Assembly: GCA_023426545.1 (NCBI GenBank) | Contig: JAFAAN010000137.1 | Location: 3,961 to 67,960 of the forward strand | Direction of reading: 5' to 3' | From: Pseudomonadota bacterium | Lineage (GTDB): Bacteria; Myxococcota; Myxococcia; Myxococcales; Myxococcaceae | DNA length: 64,000 nt | Part shown: piece after piece, positions 50,809-62,549 of the stretch | How positions within the stretch are numbered: the stretch's first letter is position 1 | Layout: every line of letters begins with the position of its first letter | Translations under genes and position numbers: made by a program | The notes under the pieces: model-generated | The model's database searches: none | Seen by the model: only the letters and a program-made list of their open reading frames with translations | What the model was told of the DNA's origin: nothing

Positions 50809-52065
50809 ATGACCACGCCTTCGAACACGCCCGCCGCGCGGGGCACGCTCGGCCTCGAGCTGCTCCTGGGAACGCTGACCGCGTTCGCGCCGCTCTCCAT
50901 CGACATGTACCTGCCGGCGCTCCCGCGCATCGCGGAGGACCTCCAGTCCAGCGCGCCGGTCATCCAGCTCACGCTCGCGTCGTGCTTCGCCGGGCTGGCG
51001 CTGGGCCAGCTCTTCACCGGCCCGCTCATCGACCGCTTCGGCCGCACGCGGCCGCTCTACATCGGCCTGGCGCTGTACGTGCTGGGCTCGCTCGGCTGCG
51101 CGCTGGCGCCCACCGCGCCCATGCTGGTGGCCATGCGCTTCGCGCAGGCGCTCGGGGGCTCGGTGGCCCTGGTGGTGCCGCGCGCGGTGGTACGGGACTT
51201 GTGGTCCGGTGTCGACGCCGCGCGGACCATGTCCCGGCTGATGCTGGTCATGGGCGTGGCGCCCATCCTCGCGCCGCTGCTGGGCGGCTTCGTGCTCCAG
51301 TATTCGGGGTGGCGGGCCATCTTCGTCGTGCTGGCGGCGGTGGGCGCGGTGGCGCTGGCCTTCGTGCTGAAGACGCTGCCGGAGACGGCGCCGCCGCACT
51401 CTGGCTCGGAGTCGGTGTCGTCGCGGCTGGGCGCGCTGCTGAAGGACCCGGACTTCGTGGGCCCGGCGCTGGCGGGAGGCTTCGCGCAGGCCGGCATGTT
51501 CGCGTACATCGCGGGCTCGCCCTTCGTCTTCATCTCCCTGTACGGCGTTCCCGAGGAGCGCTTCGGCTGGTTCTTCGGCCTCAATGCCATGGGCTTGATT
51601 GCCGTGGCGCAGCTCAACCGCAAGCTGGTGACGCACCTGCCGCTGCACCGGCTGCTGCGTCTGGCCTTGAGCCTGTGTGTCATTGCGGCGGCGGGCGTGC
51701 TGGCCGTGGCGTGGACGGGCTTCATGGGGCTGTGGGGCATCGCTCTCGCGCTGTTCGTCTTCGTCTCCGCCATGGGCCTGGTGGGCCCCAACGCGACGGC
51801 CATCGCGCTGGAGCGGCACGCCGCGCGCGCGGGCATCGCCTCCGCGGCGCTGGGCGCGCTCCAGTTCAGCGCGGCGGCCGGCGCGTCGTGGGCCGTGAGC
51901 ACGTTCAACAACGGCACCGCGATGCCCATGGCCGGCGTCATGGCCGTCATGGCCGTGCTCGCGTGGTTCGCCGCCTTCCTCGGGCTCCGGGCGCGCACGC
52001 GCCAGCAGGGCGCCGGGGACGTGGGCGGCGCGGCGGCGGGGCAGGGCGAGGTCCGGACCGGGTGA
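50809..52065 (+). CDS. Bcr/CflA-type MFS drug exporter
   Basis: A 418-residue 12-TM transporter. It starts with ELLLGTLTAFAPLSIDMYLPALP, the hallmark of the Bcr/CflA (bicyclomycin/chloramphenicol) group. The motif A-like loop is GPLIDRFGRTRPLYIG, and the motif C-like region in helix 5 is LVMGVAPILAPLLGG. The ATG at 50809 has GGGAG upstream; an earlier in-frame extension to 50701 lacks a ribosome site. The C-terminal tail is Gly/Ala-rich. It exports small molecules by proton antiport; the substrate is unknown. Confidence 0.88.
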   Translation: MTTPSNTPAARGTLGLELLLGTLTAFAPLSIDMYLPALPRIAEDLQSSAPVIQLTLASCFAGLALGQLFTGPLIDRFGRTRPLYIGLALYVLGSLGCALAPTAPMLVAMRFAQALGGSVALVVPRAVVRDLWSGVDAARTMSRLMLVMGVAPILAPLLGGFVLQYSGWRAIFVVLAAVGAVALAFVLKTLPETAPPHSGSESVSSRLGALLKDPDFVGPALAGGFAQAGMFAYIAGSPFVFISLYGVPEERFGWFFGLNAMGLIAVAQLNRKLVTHLPLHRLLRLALSLCVIAAAGVLAVAWTGFMGLWGIALALFVFVSAMGLVGPNATAIALERHAARAGIASAALGALQFSAAAGASWAVSTFNNGTAMPMAGVMAVMAVLAWFAAFLGLRARTRQQGAGDVGGAAAGQGEVRTG

Positions 52066-52152
52066 CACGACGCCTCTGAACCCCACACGGGCCGGGCGAG
52101 GGGAGGGAGCTCCAGACGCGCGGGCCCGAGCCGTGCCATCTTCCCCAGTACC

Positions 52153-52932
52153 ATGACTTCCTCCTCCATCACCGTCCAGGGCCCCGCGGGCCGGCTCGCC
52201 GTCACGGACACCGGCAGCGGCGGCCTCCCCGTCGTCTTCATCCACAGCAACGCGGGCCGCCGCGAGCAGTGGGCCGCGCAGCAGGCGCACCTGAAGCAGC
52301 GCTCGGTGTCCTTCGACCTGCGCGGCATGGGTGAGTCAGCGCCCGACGCCCAGGGCCGCTACGGCGCCGCGGACATGGCCGACGACGTCCACGCGGTGGC
52401 CAACGCCCTGGGCCTGGAGCGCTTCGTCCTGGTGGGCCACAGCTTCGGCGGCTGCGTCGCCGGCGAGTACGCCCGCAACTGGCCCGAGCGCGTCGCAGGG
52501 CTCGTCATGGTGGACTCGACGGGCACGATGCCGCCGCTCCCCCCGGAGCAACTGGAGGCCTTCCGCCAGGGCACGCGCCCCGAGTCCTACCGCGCGTACA
52601 TGGACGCGTGGTTCGCGCCCATCCTCCAGAACGCGAAGCCGCACACGCGCGAGTCGGTGATGCGCTGGCTGCACGAAACACCGCGCGAGGTGGTCGTCGG
52701 CGCGCTGGAGAGCATGCTCGCCTATGACTCGGACCTCGTGTTCGCGCGCTACCTGGGCCCCCTCCATACGCTCGTCGTGGACGCCTTCATCCAGCCCAAT
52801 TCCTATCATCTGCTCTACCCGGAGACGTCTCACACGGCGTTCTCGGGCGTCAGTCACTGGCTGATGATGGACGCGCCGGAGCGCTTCAACGCCGAGCTCG
52901 ACGCGTTCCTCGCCACGCTGCCGCCGGGGTAG
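52153..52932 (+). CDS. Alpha/beta hydrolase
   Basis: A 259-residue cytoplasmic hydrolase. The oxyanion strand region is GLPVVFIHSNAGRREQW, the nucleophile elbow GHSFGG (about residues 97-102) and an acid candidate follows in LHTLVVDAFIQPNSY. The His is in the late TSHTAFSGVSHWLMMD. The family spans esterases, lactonases and dehalogenases; the substrate is unknown. It ends before a strong bidirectional terminator. Confidence 0.85.
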   Translation: MTSSSITVQGPAGRLAVTDTGSGGLPVVFIHSNAGRREQWAAQQAHLKQRSVSFDLRGMGESAPDAQGRYGAADMADDVHAVANALGLERFVLVGHSFGGCVAGEYARNWPERVAGLVMVDSTGTMPPLPPEQLEAFRQGTRPESYRAYMDAWFAPILQNAKPHTRESVMRWLHETPREVVVGALESMLAYDSDLVFARYLGPLHTLVVDAFIQPNSYHLLYPETSHTAFSGVSHWLMMDAPERFNAELDAFLATLPPG

Positions 52933-52957
52933 CGCCCGGGAGCTACCCCGGAGACAC

Positions 52958-52992
52958 GAAGCCCCACGGCGCCGCGCGCACCGTGGGGCTTC
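52958..52992. terminator. Bidirectional terminator
   Basis: GAAGCCCCACGG and CCGTGGGGCTTC form a perfect 12-bp stem with an 11-base loop, between the ends of the convergent hydrolase and M16 peptidase genes. Only short T-rich ends flank it. Confidence 0.75.
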
Positions 52993-53020
52993 ACACTTCG
53001 GGGGGTAGGGGCCTACCGCG

Positions 53021-55861
<2,841 letters not shown>

Positions 55862-55971
55862 GCGGTCCTCGCGGGTCGTCTGGGAGTGCACGGGCTTCTA
55901 ACCCGAGATGCCTCCCAGGCCATCCCGAACGGTGGCACTCCAGGCGACCCGGCGTCGCGGAGGCGACACCC

Positions 55972-56148
55972 GTGTGCCGCGAGTGGCGAAGCCCGTGGGA
56001 CGGGGACACGGCGGAGCCCGAATCACTCCATGAGCGTTACTTCGAGCGGTTCGGCCGTGCCCTGAGCGCCCTCGTCGAGCAGCTGTTGCAGGGCCGGGGC
56101 AGGATGGACGAGCACGGCCAGCGGCTGCTCGTGCTCGAACGTGCCTGA
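55972..56148 (+). CDS. Possible 58-residue protein
   Basis: From a GTG at 55972 the frame runs to a TGA at 56146. It has coding-like composition and an amphipathic helix (ESLHERYFERFGRALSALVE, then QLLQGRGRMDEHG). There is no clear ribosome site and no recognised family. The whole gap 55862-56221 otherwise shows nothing. Confidence 0.3.
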   Translation: MCREWRSPWDGDTAEPESLHERYFERFGRALSALVEQLLQGRGRMDEHGQRLLVLERA

Positions 56149-56221
56149 GCAATCATTCCCAGGGGCGAAGGTGTCGGGGACGTCTCCATATCCCCGACAC
56201 CACACGCGGGGGAGGCCCGCC

Positions 56222-57205
56222 TCAGGCGTGCGCCTCGCCCTGCGACGTTCGCGCTCCCTGGAAGAACGCCTCGATGTCCCGCAGCGTCTCCGAGGGCAGC
56301 CGCAGGGCCCCGGCGCCGATGAACCCATCCACCTGCTCCGCGCTGCGAGCACCGACAATCGCCCCGGTGACGGCGGGATGTCTCAGCACCCAGGCAATGG
56401 CCACCTCCGCGGGCGAGCACTTCAGCCGGCCGCCCACCTCGCGCAACAGCTCCGCCAGGGACAGGTTGCGCGACAGCGCCGGCTCCTGGAAGTCCGCGCT
56501 GGAGCGCCGCCAGTCATCCGGGGGGAAGCCCGCCACGCGCTCGCGCGTCATCTTCCCCGTCAGCAGACCCGAGGCCATGGGCGAGTAGGCAATGACGCCA
56601 ATCCCGTTGCGCTCGCAGAAGGGCAGGGCGTCCGCCTCGACGTCCCGGTGGATGAGCGAGTAGCGCGGCTGCAGCGACGTCACCGGGGCGATGCGGTGGA
56701 TGCGCTCCAGCTGGCTCGCATCGAAGTTGGACACGCCCACCCACCGCACCTTGCCCTCGCGCTGGAGCGCCGCCAGGGTGGACCACCCCTCCTCGCACTC
56801 CTCCTGCGAGTCCACGGGCCAGTGAATCTGGTACAGGTCGATGGCATCCACCTTCAGCCTGCGCAGCGAGGCCTCGCACTCCCGGCGGACGGAGTCGGCC
56901 TTGAGCGAGCGGGTGATGCGCCCCTGCGCGTCCCAGACCATGCCGCACTTGGTGAAGACGTAGGGCCGCTGGGACATCCCCTCGAGCGCCCGGGCGACCA
57001 GTTCCTCGGAGTGTCCCAGCCCGTAGACCGCCGCGGTGTCAATACAGCCGATGCCTCGCTCGGCGGCCCGGCGGATGGCGTGGATGGACGTCTCGTCATC
57101 CTGCGGCCCCCAGGCGAACTGCCAGCCACCTCCACCGATGGCCCAGGCCCCAAAGCCCAGCCGGGTGATGTCCATGTCGGAATTGCCCAAGCGCCGCGTC
57201 TGCAT
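56222..57205 (-). CDS. Aldo/keto reductase
   Basis: A 327-residue NADPH-dependent reductase of the TIM-barrel AKR family. The catalytic tetrad is visible as Asp and Tyr in CIDTAAVYGLGHSE, the Lys in VFTKCGMVW and the His in YQIHWPVD. The cofactor-binding end is VTGAIVGARSAEQV. An initial QTRRLGNSDMDITRLGFGAW is the usual start of the YccK/tas-like group. The substrate is unknown. It is divergent from the SppA gene across 327 bp. Confidence 0.92.
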   Translation of the reverse strand: MQTRRLGNSDMDITRLGFGAWAIGGGGWQFAWGPQDDETSIHAIRRAAERGIGCIDTAAVYGLGHSEELVARALEGMSQRPYVFTKCGMVWDAQGRITRSLKADSVRRECEASLRRLKVDAIDLYQIHWPVDSQEECEEGWSTLAALQREGKVRWVGVSNFDASQLERIHRIAPVTSLQPRYSLIHRDVEADALPFCERNGIGVIAYSPMASGLLTGKMTRERVAGFPPDDWRRSSADFQEPALSRNLSLAELLREVGGRLKCSPAEVAIAWVLRHPAVTGAIVGARSAEQVDGFIGAGALRLPSETLRDIEAFFQGARTSQGEAHA

Positions 57206-57532
57206 GGCTGCCTCCTGTCGTGCGAGCAATGGGCCGCCATGCCCTTTCACGCACCGGAGACTGGGCACGGGGCCGGAGCGCGGTGTCCATCGCGGACAGG
57301 CGACGCCCCGGTGAAGCATGGTGACGCCCCGGGCCGGAGCAGCGATGCCGGCCACGCCCGCTCCTCCGCCGGGCGGGGGTGAGTCGGGGCCATCCCCGGC
57401 CTGGCAGCGGCTTCGCGGCCCTCCAAATGAAAGCGTCCGCACGCGCAAGCATCGTCGCCAAGGCGCGTTAGTAGTAAGGACCGCTTGCCAGGGCCATTCC
57501 CTGTCTCTCACGGGCACCAGGAGTCCCTTCGG
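57206..57532. other. 327-bp intergenic region, divergent genes
   Basis: Contains two copies of GACGCCCCGG twenty bases apart (near 57302 and 57322) and no ORF or strong hairpin I would report. The promoters for the aldo/keto reductase and sppA must lie here. Confidence 0.5.
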
Positions 57533-59323
57533 ATGAAACGATTCTTCATCGGCGCGCTGGCGTTCATCGGCGCGCTGTCTGTCCTCTTCGTGGTGGGCCT
57601 CGTGGGCCTGATGCTGCTCGCGTCCGCGAGCAAGCCCAGCGTGCCCTCCAACCTCGTGCTGGAGCTGGACCTCGAGCACCCGCTGCCGGAGCACCACGCG
57701 CCGGACTCGCTCGTGGGCGCCTTCGGCGAGGAGCCCACCACGGTGCGCGACATGGTGGACGCGCTGGAGAAGGCCGGGGGTGACTCGCGCGTGAAGTCGC
57801 TGGTGGTCCGCATCGGCCAGCCGGGGACTCCCGCCGCCACGCAGGAGCTGCGCGACGCGGTGAAGGCCTTCCGCGCCAAGGGCAAGAAGGCGGTGGCCTA
57901 CGCGGACTCGTTCGGCGAGCTGGGCAACAGCACCCTCGCGTACTACCTCGCGTCCGCGTTCGACGAAATCTACATCCAGCCCTCGGGCGACGTGAACATC
58001 AACGGGCTCGCCTTCGAGATGCCCTTCGCCCGCGACGCCTTCGCCCGGCTGGGCGTGACGCCGCGCTACAGCGCCCGCTACGAGTACAAGAACGCCATCA
58101 ACACCTTCACCGAGCGGGACTACACCGCGCCCCACCGCGAGGCCACCGAGCGCTTCACGCAGAGCCTCTTCGACCAAATTGTGCGCGGCATCGCCGAGGA
58201 GCGAGGCCTGACGGAGGACGTCGTGCGGGGGCTCATCGACAAGGCCCCGCTGATGGCCGACGAGGCGCTGGAGGCGAAGCTGGTGACGGGGCTGCGCTAC
58301 CGGGGCGAGGTGCTCGGTGAGCTGAAGGAGCAGGCCGGCACGGGCGCCCGCTTCCTCTACGTGAAGAAGTACCTGGAGCGCGCCGGCCGGCCCAACGTCT
58401 CCGGTGACACCGTCGCCCTGGTGTACGGCGTGGGCGAGGTGATGCGCGGGAAGAACCAGTCCAACCCGCTCTCCGGCGGGCAGACGATGGGCGCGGAGAG
58501 CGTCGCCGCGGCGCTGCGCAAGGCCACCGAGGACTCGCGGGTGAAGGCCATCATCCTCCGCGTGGACAGCCCCGGGGGCAGCTACGTGGCCAGCGACACC
58601 GTCCGCCGCGAGGTGCAGCGCGCGAAGGAGGCGGGCAAGCCCGTCATCGCCACCATGGGCAGCTATGCCGCCAGCGGCGGCTACTTCGTCGCCATGGAGG
58701 CGGACCGCATCGTCGCGCAGCCGGGCACGCTCACCGGCAGCATCGGCGTCTACGCGGGCAAGTTCGTGACGTCGGACTTCTGGGAGAAGCTGGGCGTGAA
58801 CTTCGACACCGTGTCCGCCGGAAAGAACGCGGAGATGTTCAGCACCGACCAGGACTACACGCCGGAGCAGCAGGCCCGCATGGACGCGGTGCTGGACCGC
58901 ATCTACTCGGACTTCACGACGCGCGCGGCGGCCAGCCGGAAGCTCCCGCTGGAGAAGCTGCAGTCGCTGGCCAAGGGCCGCGTGTGGACGGGCGAGGACG
59001 CCCTGACCCACGGCCTGGTGGACGCGCTGGGCGGCTACCCGAAGGCGCTCGAGCTGGCGAAGGAGGCCGCCAAGCTGCCCGCCGACGCCCGCGTCAACGT
59101 GGAGGTGTATCCGCGCAAGAAGCCCGCGTCCGCCGTGCTCTCCGAGTTGCTGGGCCAGACGGGAGACAACAGCGAGGACGACGCCATCACCGTGAGCGCC
59201 CTGTCGCCGTGGAACACCCTGGTGGCGGGCACCCGGCAGGTGTTCGCCCTGGGCGCGAAGCTGGGCCTCTTCGAGCAGCAGCGGGGCGAGCTCTACGCCC
59301 CCATGCCCGCGCCCACCTGGTAG
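57533..59323 (+). CDS. sppA: Signal peptide peptidase SppA (67K type)
   Basis: A 596-residue membrane-anchored serine protease that degrades cleaved signal peptides. One N-terminal TM (ALAFIGALSVLFVVGLVGLMLL) is followed by two ClpP-like S49 domains. The Ser-Lys dyad is split between them as in E. coli: Lys 186 in RYEYKNAINTF and Ser 381 in GSYAASGGYF, spaced about 195 residues apart. The second domain also has RVDSPGGSYVASD and GSIGVYAGKF. The ATG at 57533 gives MKRFFIGAL; an earlier frame from 57485 has no better site. Confidence 0.93.
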   Translation: MKRFFIGALAFIGALSVLFVVGLVGLMLLASASKPSVPSNLVLELDLEHPLPEHHAPDSLVGAFGEEPTTVRDMVDALEKAGGDSRVKSLVVRIGQPGTPAATQELRDAVKAFRAKGKKAVAYADSFGELGNSTLAYYLASAFDEIYIQPSGDVNINGLAFEMPFARDAFARLGVTPRYSARYEYKNAINTFTERDYTAPHREATERFTQSLFDQIVRGIAEERGLTEDVVRGLIDKAPLMADEALEAKLVTGLRYRGEVLGELKEQAGTGARFLYVKKYLERAGRPNVSGDTVALVYGVGEVMRGKNQSNPLSGGQTMGAESVAAALRKATEDSRVKAIILRVDSPGGSYVASDTVRREVQRAKEAGKPVIATMGSYAASGGYFVAMEADRIVAQPGTLTGSIGVYAGKFVTSDFWEKLGVNFDTVSAGKNAEMFSTDQDYTPEQQARMDAVLDRIYSDFTTRAAASRKLPLEKLQSLAKGRVWTGEDALTHGLVDALGGYPKALELAKEAAKLPADARVNVEVYPRKKPASAVLSELLGQTGDNSEDDAITVSALSPWNTLVAGTRQVFALGAKLGLFEQQRGELYAPMPAPTW

Positions 59324-59411
59324 TCCGCGCCTCCTCCCGAGACATGGCCGCGTGGCCCCGGCACGCTCCGGGCGCCACGCCCCCCGGCCGCGAAGCCCGG
59401 GACTCCCGGGC

Positions 59412-60005
59412 TCACAGCCGCGCCGGGGACGGTGGCAGGGCCTCCAGGGGAGAGAGCGGCCGCCCGAAGACGGAGTGGTAGCGAAGCTCCCGTGAGACAC
59501 AGCGCTGCCGGCGCGTGTCGAAGACGAGGCACCGGTCCACCGGCCCCGCGTAGACGTGCAGCGAGACGGCGGGCCCCTGCGCCGCGATGACGCGGTGGAT
59601 GGGCGCCTCGGGGCAGCGGAAGTCGACGTGCCCCGCGCCCACCGGCCCCACCACACCGGACACCATGAGCCGAGCCGCGCCGGGCCGCAGGCCGCCGGAC
59701 TCCAGGGTGTAGTTCTCCAGCCTGAAGCCTCCCGACTGGACGCTGAACCAGCACTCCTGCCCGTCATGGTCATGGATGGGTGAGGCCGCGCCCGCGTCCC
59801 AGCAGTTCAGCAGCACCTCCAGGCGTGCGTCCCGATAGACGAGGTTCCGGGTGTAGCGGCCCCGCCGGAAGTGCAGGTAGGGCCGGAGGCTGGAGGGCTC
59901 CAGCACCAGGCCCGCCAGCCCTTCGCCCACGCCCGTCAGGCCCGGCATGCCGCCGGCCTTCTGGCGGAGGAGCTCCACCCATTCGCCCAGACACATGGCG
60001 CTCAT
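59412..60005 (-). CDS. Cysteine-dioxygenase-like cupin protein
   Basis: A 197-residue single-domain cupin. The metal-binding site is SPIHDHDGQECWFSV, giving HxH, and the third His is at the end of FRCPEAPIHRV. These are the three Fe ligands of the cysteine dioxygenase type I family. The start is the ATG at 60005-60003 (MSAMCLGEW). It would oxidise a thiol such as cysteine to its sulfinate, but related bacterial enzymes act on 3-mercaptopropionate. Convergent with sppA. Confidence 0.85.
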   Translation of the reverse strand: MSAMCLGEWVELLRQKAGGMPGLTGVGEGLAGLVLEPSSLRPYLHFRRGRYTRNLVYRDARLEVLLNCWDAGAASPIHDHDGQECWFSVQSGGFRLENYTLESGGLRPGAARLMVSGVVGPVGAGHVDFRCPEAPIHRVIAAQGPAVSLHVYAGPVDRCLVFDTRRQRCVSRELRYHSVFGRPLSPLEALPPSPARL

Positions 60006-60268
60006 GCAAGGGAAGCTAGGCAACGCTCCGACAGGGTGCCTTCCCGCGTGTCCAGAGGAGGACGCCTGCCTGGGCCCCAGCGCCCCCGGGGACAGGTCCT
60101 TCATCCACTGGCCGACACCCATTGGCGCTCCGTGGCGCGGCGACGGAAGCATCTGTCGCCTACCGGGAAGCTCACCGTGACGTGAAGGCGTAGAGACACT
60201 GTGGCCTTCCTGGACTCGGGCTGCCCCACGGGGCTGGCGGCCAGGAGGGAAGGCGTGAGGGGGACGAC

Positions 60269-61573
60269 ATGAGGAAGCGACTGGGGGACATCCTGCTGGA
60301 GCGGGGTGTGGTGGACGCGTTGCAGCTCCATTCGGCGCTGGCGTACCAGCGCAAGTGGGGCGTGCCGCTGGGGCAGGTGGTGGTGGATCAGCGCTTCGGC
60401 ACCGGGCAGCAGGTTCTGGAGGCCCTGGCCTTCCAGGCGGGCATGCAGACGGTGGATCTGGACGCCCAGCCCGCGGATCCACGCCTCGCGTGGCTGATCC
60501 CGGAGCGGGTGGCGGAGGCGCACCGGGTGGTGCCGCTGAGGCTGGAAGGGCAGGGGACCCGGGACTCGGTGCTGGTGGTGGCCATGGCCGCGCCCGCCAG
60601 CCTGGCCTCGCTGGACGCGGTAAAGAGCGTATCCGGCAAGCCGCGCGTGGTGGCGAAGCTGGCCACGGACACGGCCATCCAGCGCGCCATCGGCCGACTC
60701 TACCGGGGCGAAACCGGCGAGGCCGCGCCCCGGCGCCCCGGCATGGAGAGCTTCTCCCTGCCCGAGGCCGACGAGAGCATGCCCATGGTGCTCGGCAGCA
60801 GCATGGCGGAGCTGACGAACATGGAGGCTCCGGGTGGTGATGACGGACTGCCGCTGTTGTCTTCGCTGGAAGATATCGTCGTGCAGCCGCAGACGGTGTC
60901 ATCGCAGATGCAGCGGTTGGTGCAGGCCATCCGCGCCATGCCTGAACCGGAGGCGCAGGCCGCATCGCTGACTCAGGCCTCGCGGGCTGTGGCTCCTGCT
61001 TCGATGGAGGCGGTCCACCACACGCCTGTGATGCAGCCACTGCCACGGAACGCCGCATCGGCTGTGCCGGCTTCCCTTCAGGAAGGGGCGCACGTCGCAC
61101 ACCCGCCTCGGCCGAAGTCCACGAAGGCCCCGTTCTCCGCGCAGGCCGTGCAGCTCGCCGCGAGGAAACACGCTCCCGCCGTGCCCGCGGCGTTGCCCGT
61201 GCTCACGGCCGCGCAGCCGGCGCCCATGGCTCAGGTCCTGGTGTACGGCTGGGGGGCGGAGGCCACCAACGGGCTGGTGCGAGTGATGGCCGAGGCGGGC
61301 CTGCGGGCCCGGGTCGCCAGCACGGAAGAGCTGCTCGCGGCGAACGCGGCCCAGGTCGTGGTAGCGCCGCTGCCGTCGATGGAGGCGCTGCCGCGTCAGG
61401 TCCACGCGCAGGTGCTGGTCGCGGGCAAGATGCCGGATCAGGACCTGCCTCGCGCCCAGGCGGTGGGGGCCCGCGGCTTCCTCGCCGCTCCGGTGGATCC
61501 GGATCTCCTCCTGCGCGCGGTGCGGCGGCTGGCGCGACCCGCGGGTGACGCGGACCTCAAGCGCGCCAGCTGA
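60269..61573 (+). CDS. MshEN-domain protein (possible c-di-GMP binder)
   Basis: A 434-residue soluble protein. Its N-terminus fits the GspE/MshE N-terminal domain: RLGDILLERGVVDALQLHSA, then WGVPLGQVVVDQRFGTGQQV, a pattern of RLG-x-L-L-x-x-G and L-G-x-x-L known to bind c-di-GMP in MshE. A low-complexity, Ala/Pro/Glu-rich linker covers about residues 170-310. A C-terminal Rossmann-like half (QVLVYGWGAEATNGLVRVM, ARGFLAAPVDPDLLLRAV) looks like a degenerate receiver. No ATPase domain, so it is not a secretion ATPase but perhaps a signalling adaptor for motility or secretion. Confidence 0.75.
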   Translation: MRKRLGDILLERGVVDALQLHSALAYQRKWGVPLGQVVVDQRFGTGQQVLEALAFQAGMQTVDLDAQPADPRLAWLIPERVAEAHRVVPLRLEGQGTRDSVLVVAMAAPASLASLDAVKSVSGKPRVVAKLATDTAIQRAIGRLYRGETGEAAPRRPGMESFSLPEADESMPMVLGSSMAELTNMEAPGGDDGLPLLSSLEDIVVQPQTVSSQMQRLVQAIRAMPEPEAQAASLTQASRAVAPASMEAVHHTPVMQPLPRNAASAVPASLQEGAHVAHPPRPKSTKAPFSAQAVQLAARKHAPAVPAALPVLTAAQPAPMAQVLVYGWGAEATNGLVRVMAEAGLRARVASTEELLAANAAQVVVAPLPSMEALPRQVHAQVLVAGKMPDQDLPRAQAVGARGFLAAPVDPDLLLRAVRRLARPAGDADLKRAS

Positions 61574-61749
61574 AGGTCACGCGGCTCAGCAGGGGACGAC
61601 GGCGCAGGCTTCAGCCGGGTCCCCATGAACATCACACAGGCACCAGGCCGCACCCGAGTGGCGCTCCATCGCGAGTGGAGCGCCGGGCCGCGAATCGCTT
61701 CGGCGAGCGTACGGAGCCCGCCTTCGCGCCGCACCGCTGCTCGTGTCGC

Positions 61750-61779
61750 TTGACACGTAAGCATCTACTTACGCATTAT
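61750..61779 (+). promoter_or_regulatory. Promoter of the ArsR operon with internal operator
   Basis: TTGACA (61750-61755) and CATTAT (61774-61779) are 18 bp apart. The spacer holds the inverted repeat CGTAAG-N6-CTTACG (61756-61773), so binding there would block RNA polymerase. The start codon is 10 bp further on. Confidence 0.8.
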
Positions 61780-61788
61780 GGGCGCACG

Positions 61789-62115
61789 ATGATGAACACC
61801 GAGCCAGGGGTGTTCGGAGCGATCAGCCATCCGGCGCGGCGCCGCATGCTCGACCTGCTGGTCGACGGCGACCGCCCGGTGAATGCCATCGCCGAGAACT
61901 TCGAGATGAGTCGCCCGGCGGTGTCTCAGCACCTGCGCGTGCTGCTCGATGCGGGCCTCGTCACCGAGCAACGGCACGGCAGGGAACGGCGGTACCGCCT
62001 CGTGCCGGAGCGACTGGAGCCGGTACGCGACTGGATCGCTCACTACGAGCGGTTCTGGGACGACAACTTCGCCCGCCTCCGGCGGCACCTCGAGAAAGGC
62101 GACGAGCAGCAATGA
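61789..62115 (+). CDS. ArsR-family repressor
   Basis: A 108-residue winged helix-turn-helix protein. The wHTH spans residues about 10-75 (FGAISHPARRRMLDLLVDG, EMSRPAVSQHLRVLLDAGLV, RHGRERRYRLVPERLEPV). There is no metal-binding ELCVCDL motif, so it belongs to the non-metal (SdpR-like) ArsR group usually paired with AHSA1/SRPBCC genes. Two ATG codons (61789, 61792) are usable. Autorepression through the CGTAAG palindrome is inferred. Its stop overlaps the next ATG. Confidence 0.93.
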   Translation: MMNTEPGVFGAISHPARRRMLDLLVDGDRPVNAIAENFEMSRPAVSQHLRVLLDAGLVTEQRHGRERRYRLVPERLEPVRDWIAHYERFWDDNFARLRRHLEKGDEQQ

Positions 62116-62549
62116 CGACCAAGACCATCCGACGGGAGCTGAAGTTCACCCAGTCGCCCGCCGTCGTGTGGCGCGCGCTCGCAACCAGCGAAGCGCTCGC
62201 TGATTGGATGTACCCGAACGACTTCGAGCCGCGCGTCGGGCATCGCTTCACGTTCCGCGTGCCTCCGGACCCTCGGGCCAAGTTCGATGGGCTCATCGTG
62301 CACTGCGAGGTGCTCCGGTGCGCGCCTCCGTCCGAGCTCGAGTTCACGTGGGTCGTCGGTGATGGCTGGCTGGATACCCGCGTCAGCTACCGCCTCGAAG
62401 CCGATGGCGAGGGGACGCGCGTTCTCTTCGAGCACTCCGGCTTCAAGGAGGACCAGGCGTTCCACGGCGCCGCGTACGGCTGGCAGATGATGCACGGAAA
62501 GCTCGCCAAGACTTTCTCCCTCAGCGACAACCCGGCCCCCAAGGCCTGA
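62112..62549 (+). CDS. SRPBCC/AHSA1-type (START-fold) protein
   Basis: A 145-residue helix-grip protein: TIRRELKFTQSPAVVWRALATSEALADW, WMYPNDFEPRVGHRFTFRVPP and the C-terminal helix GAAYGWQMMHGKLAKTF are the AHSA1-like elements. It binds small hydrophobic ligands or clients in a deep cavity. Pairing with an ArsR regulator is widespread; the ligand is unknown. It overlaps the preceding gene by four bases and the next by one. Confidence 0.9.
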   Translation: MTTKTIRRELKFTQSPAVVWRALATSEALADWMYPNDFEPRVGHRFTFRVPPDPRAKFDGLIVHCEVLRCAPPSELEFTWVVGDGWLDTRVSYRLEADGEGTRVLFEHSGFKEDQAFHGAAYGWQMMHGKLAKTFSLSDNPAPKA

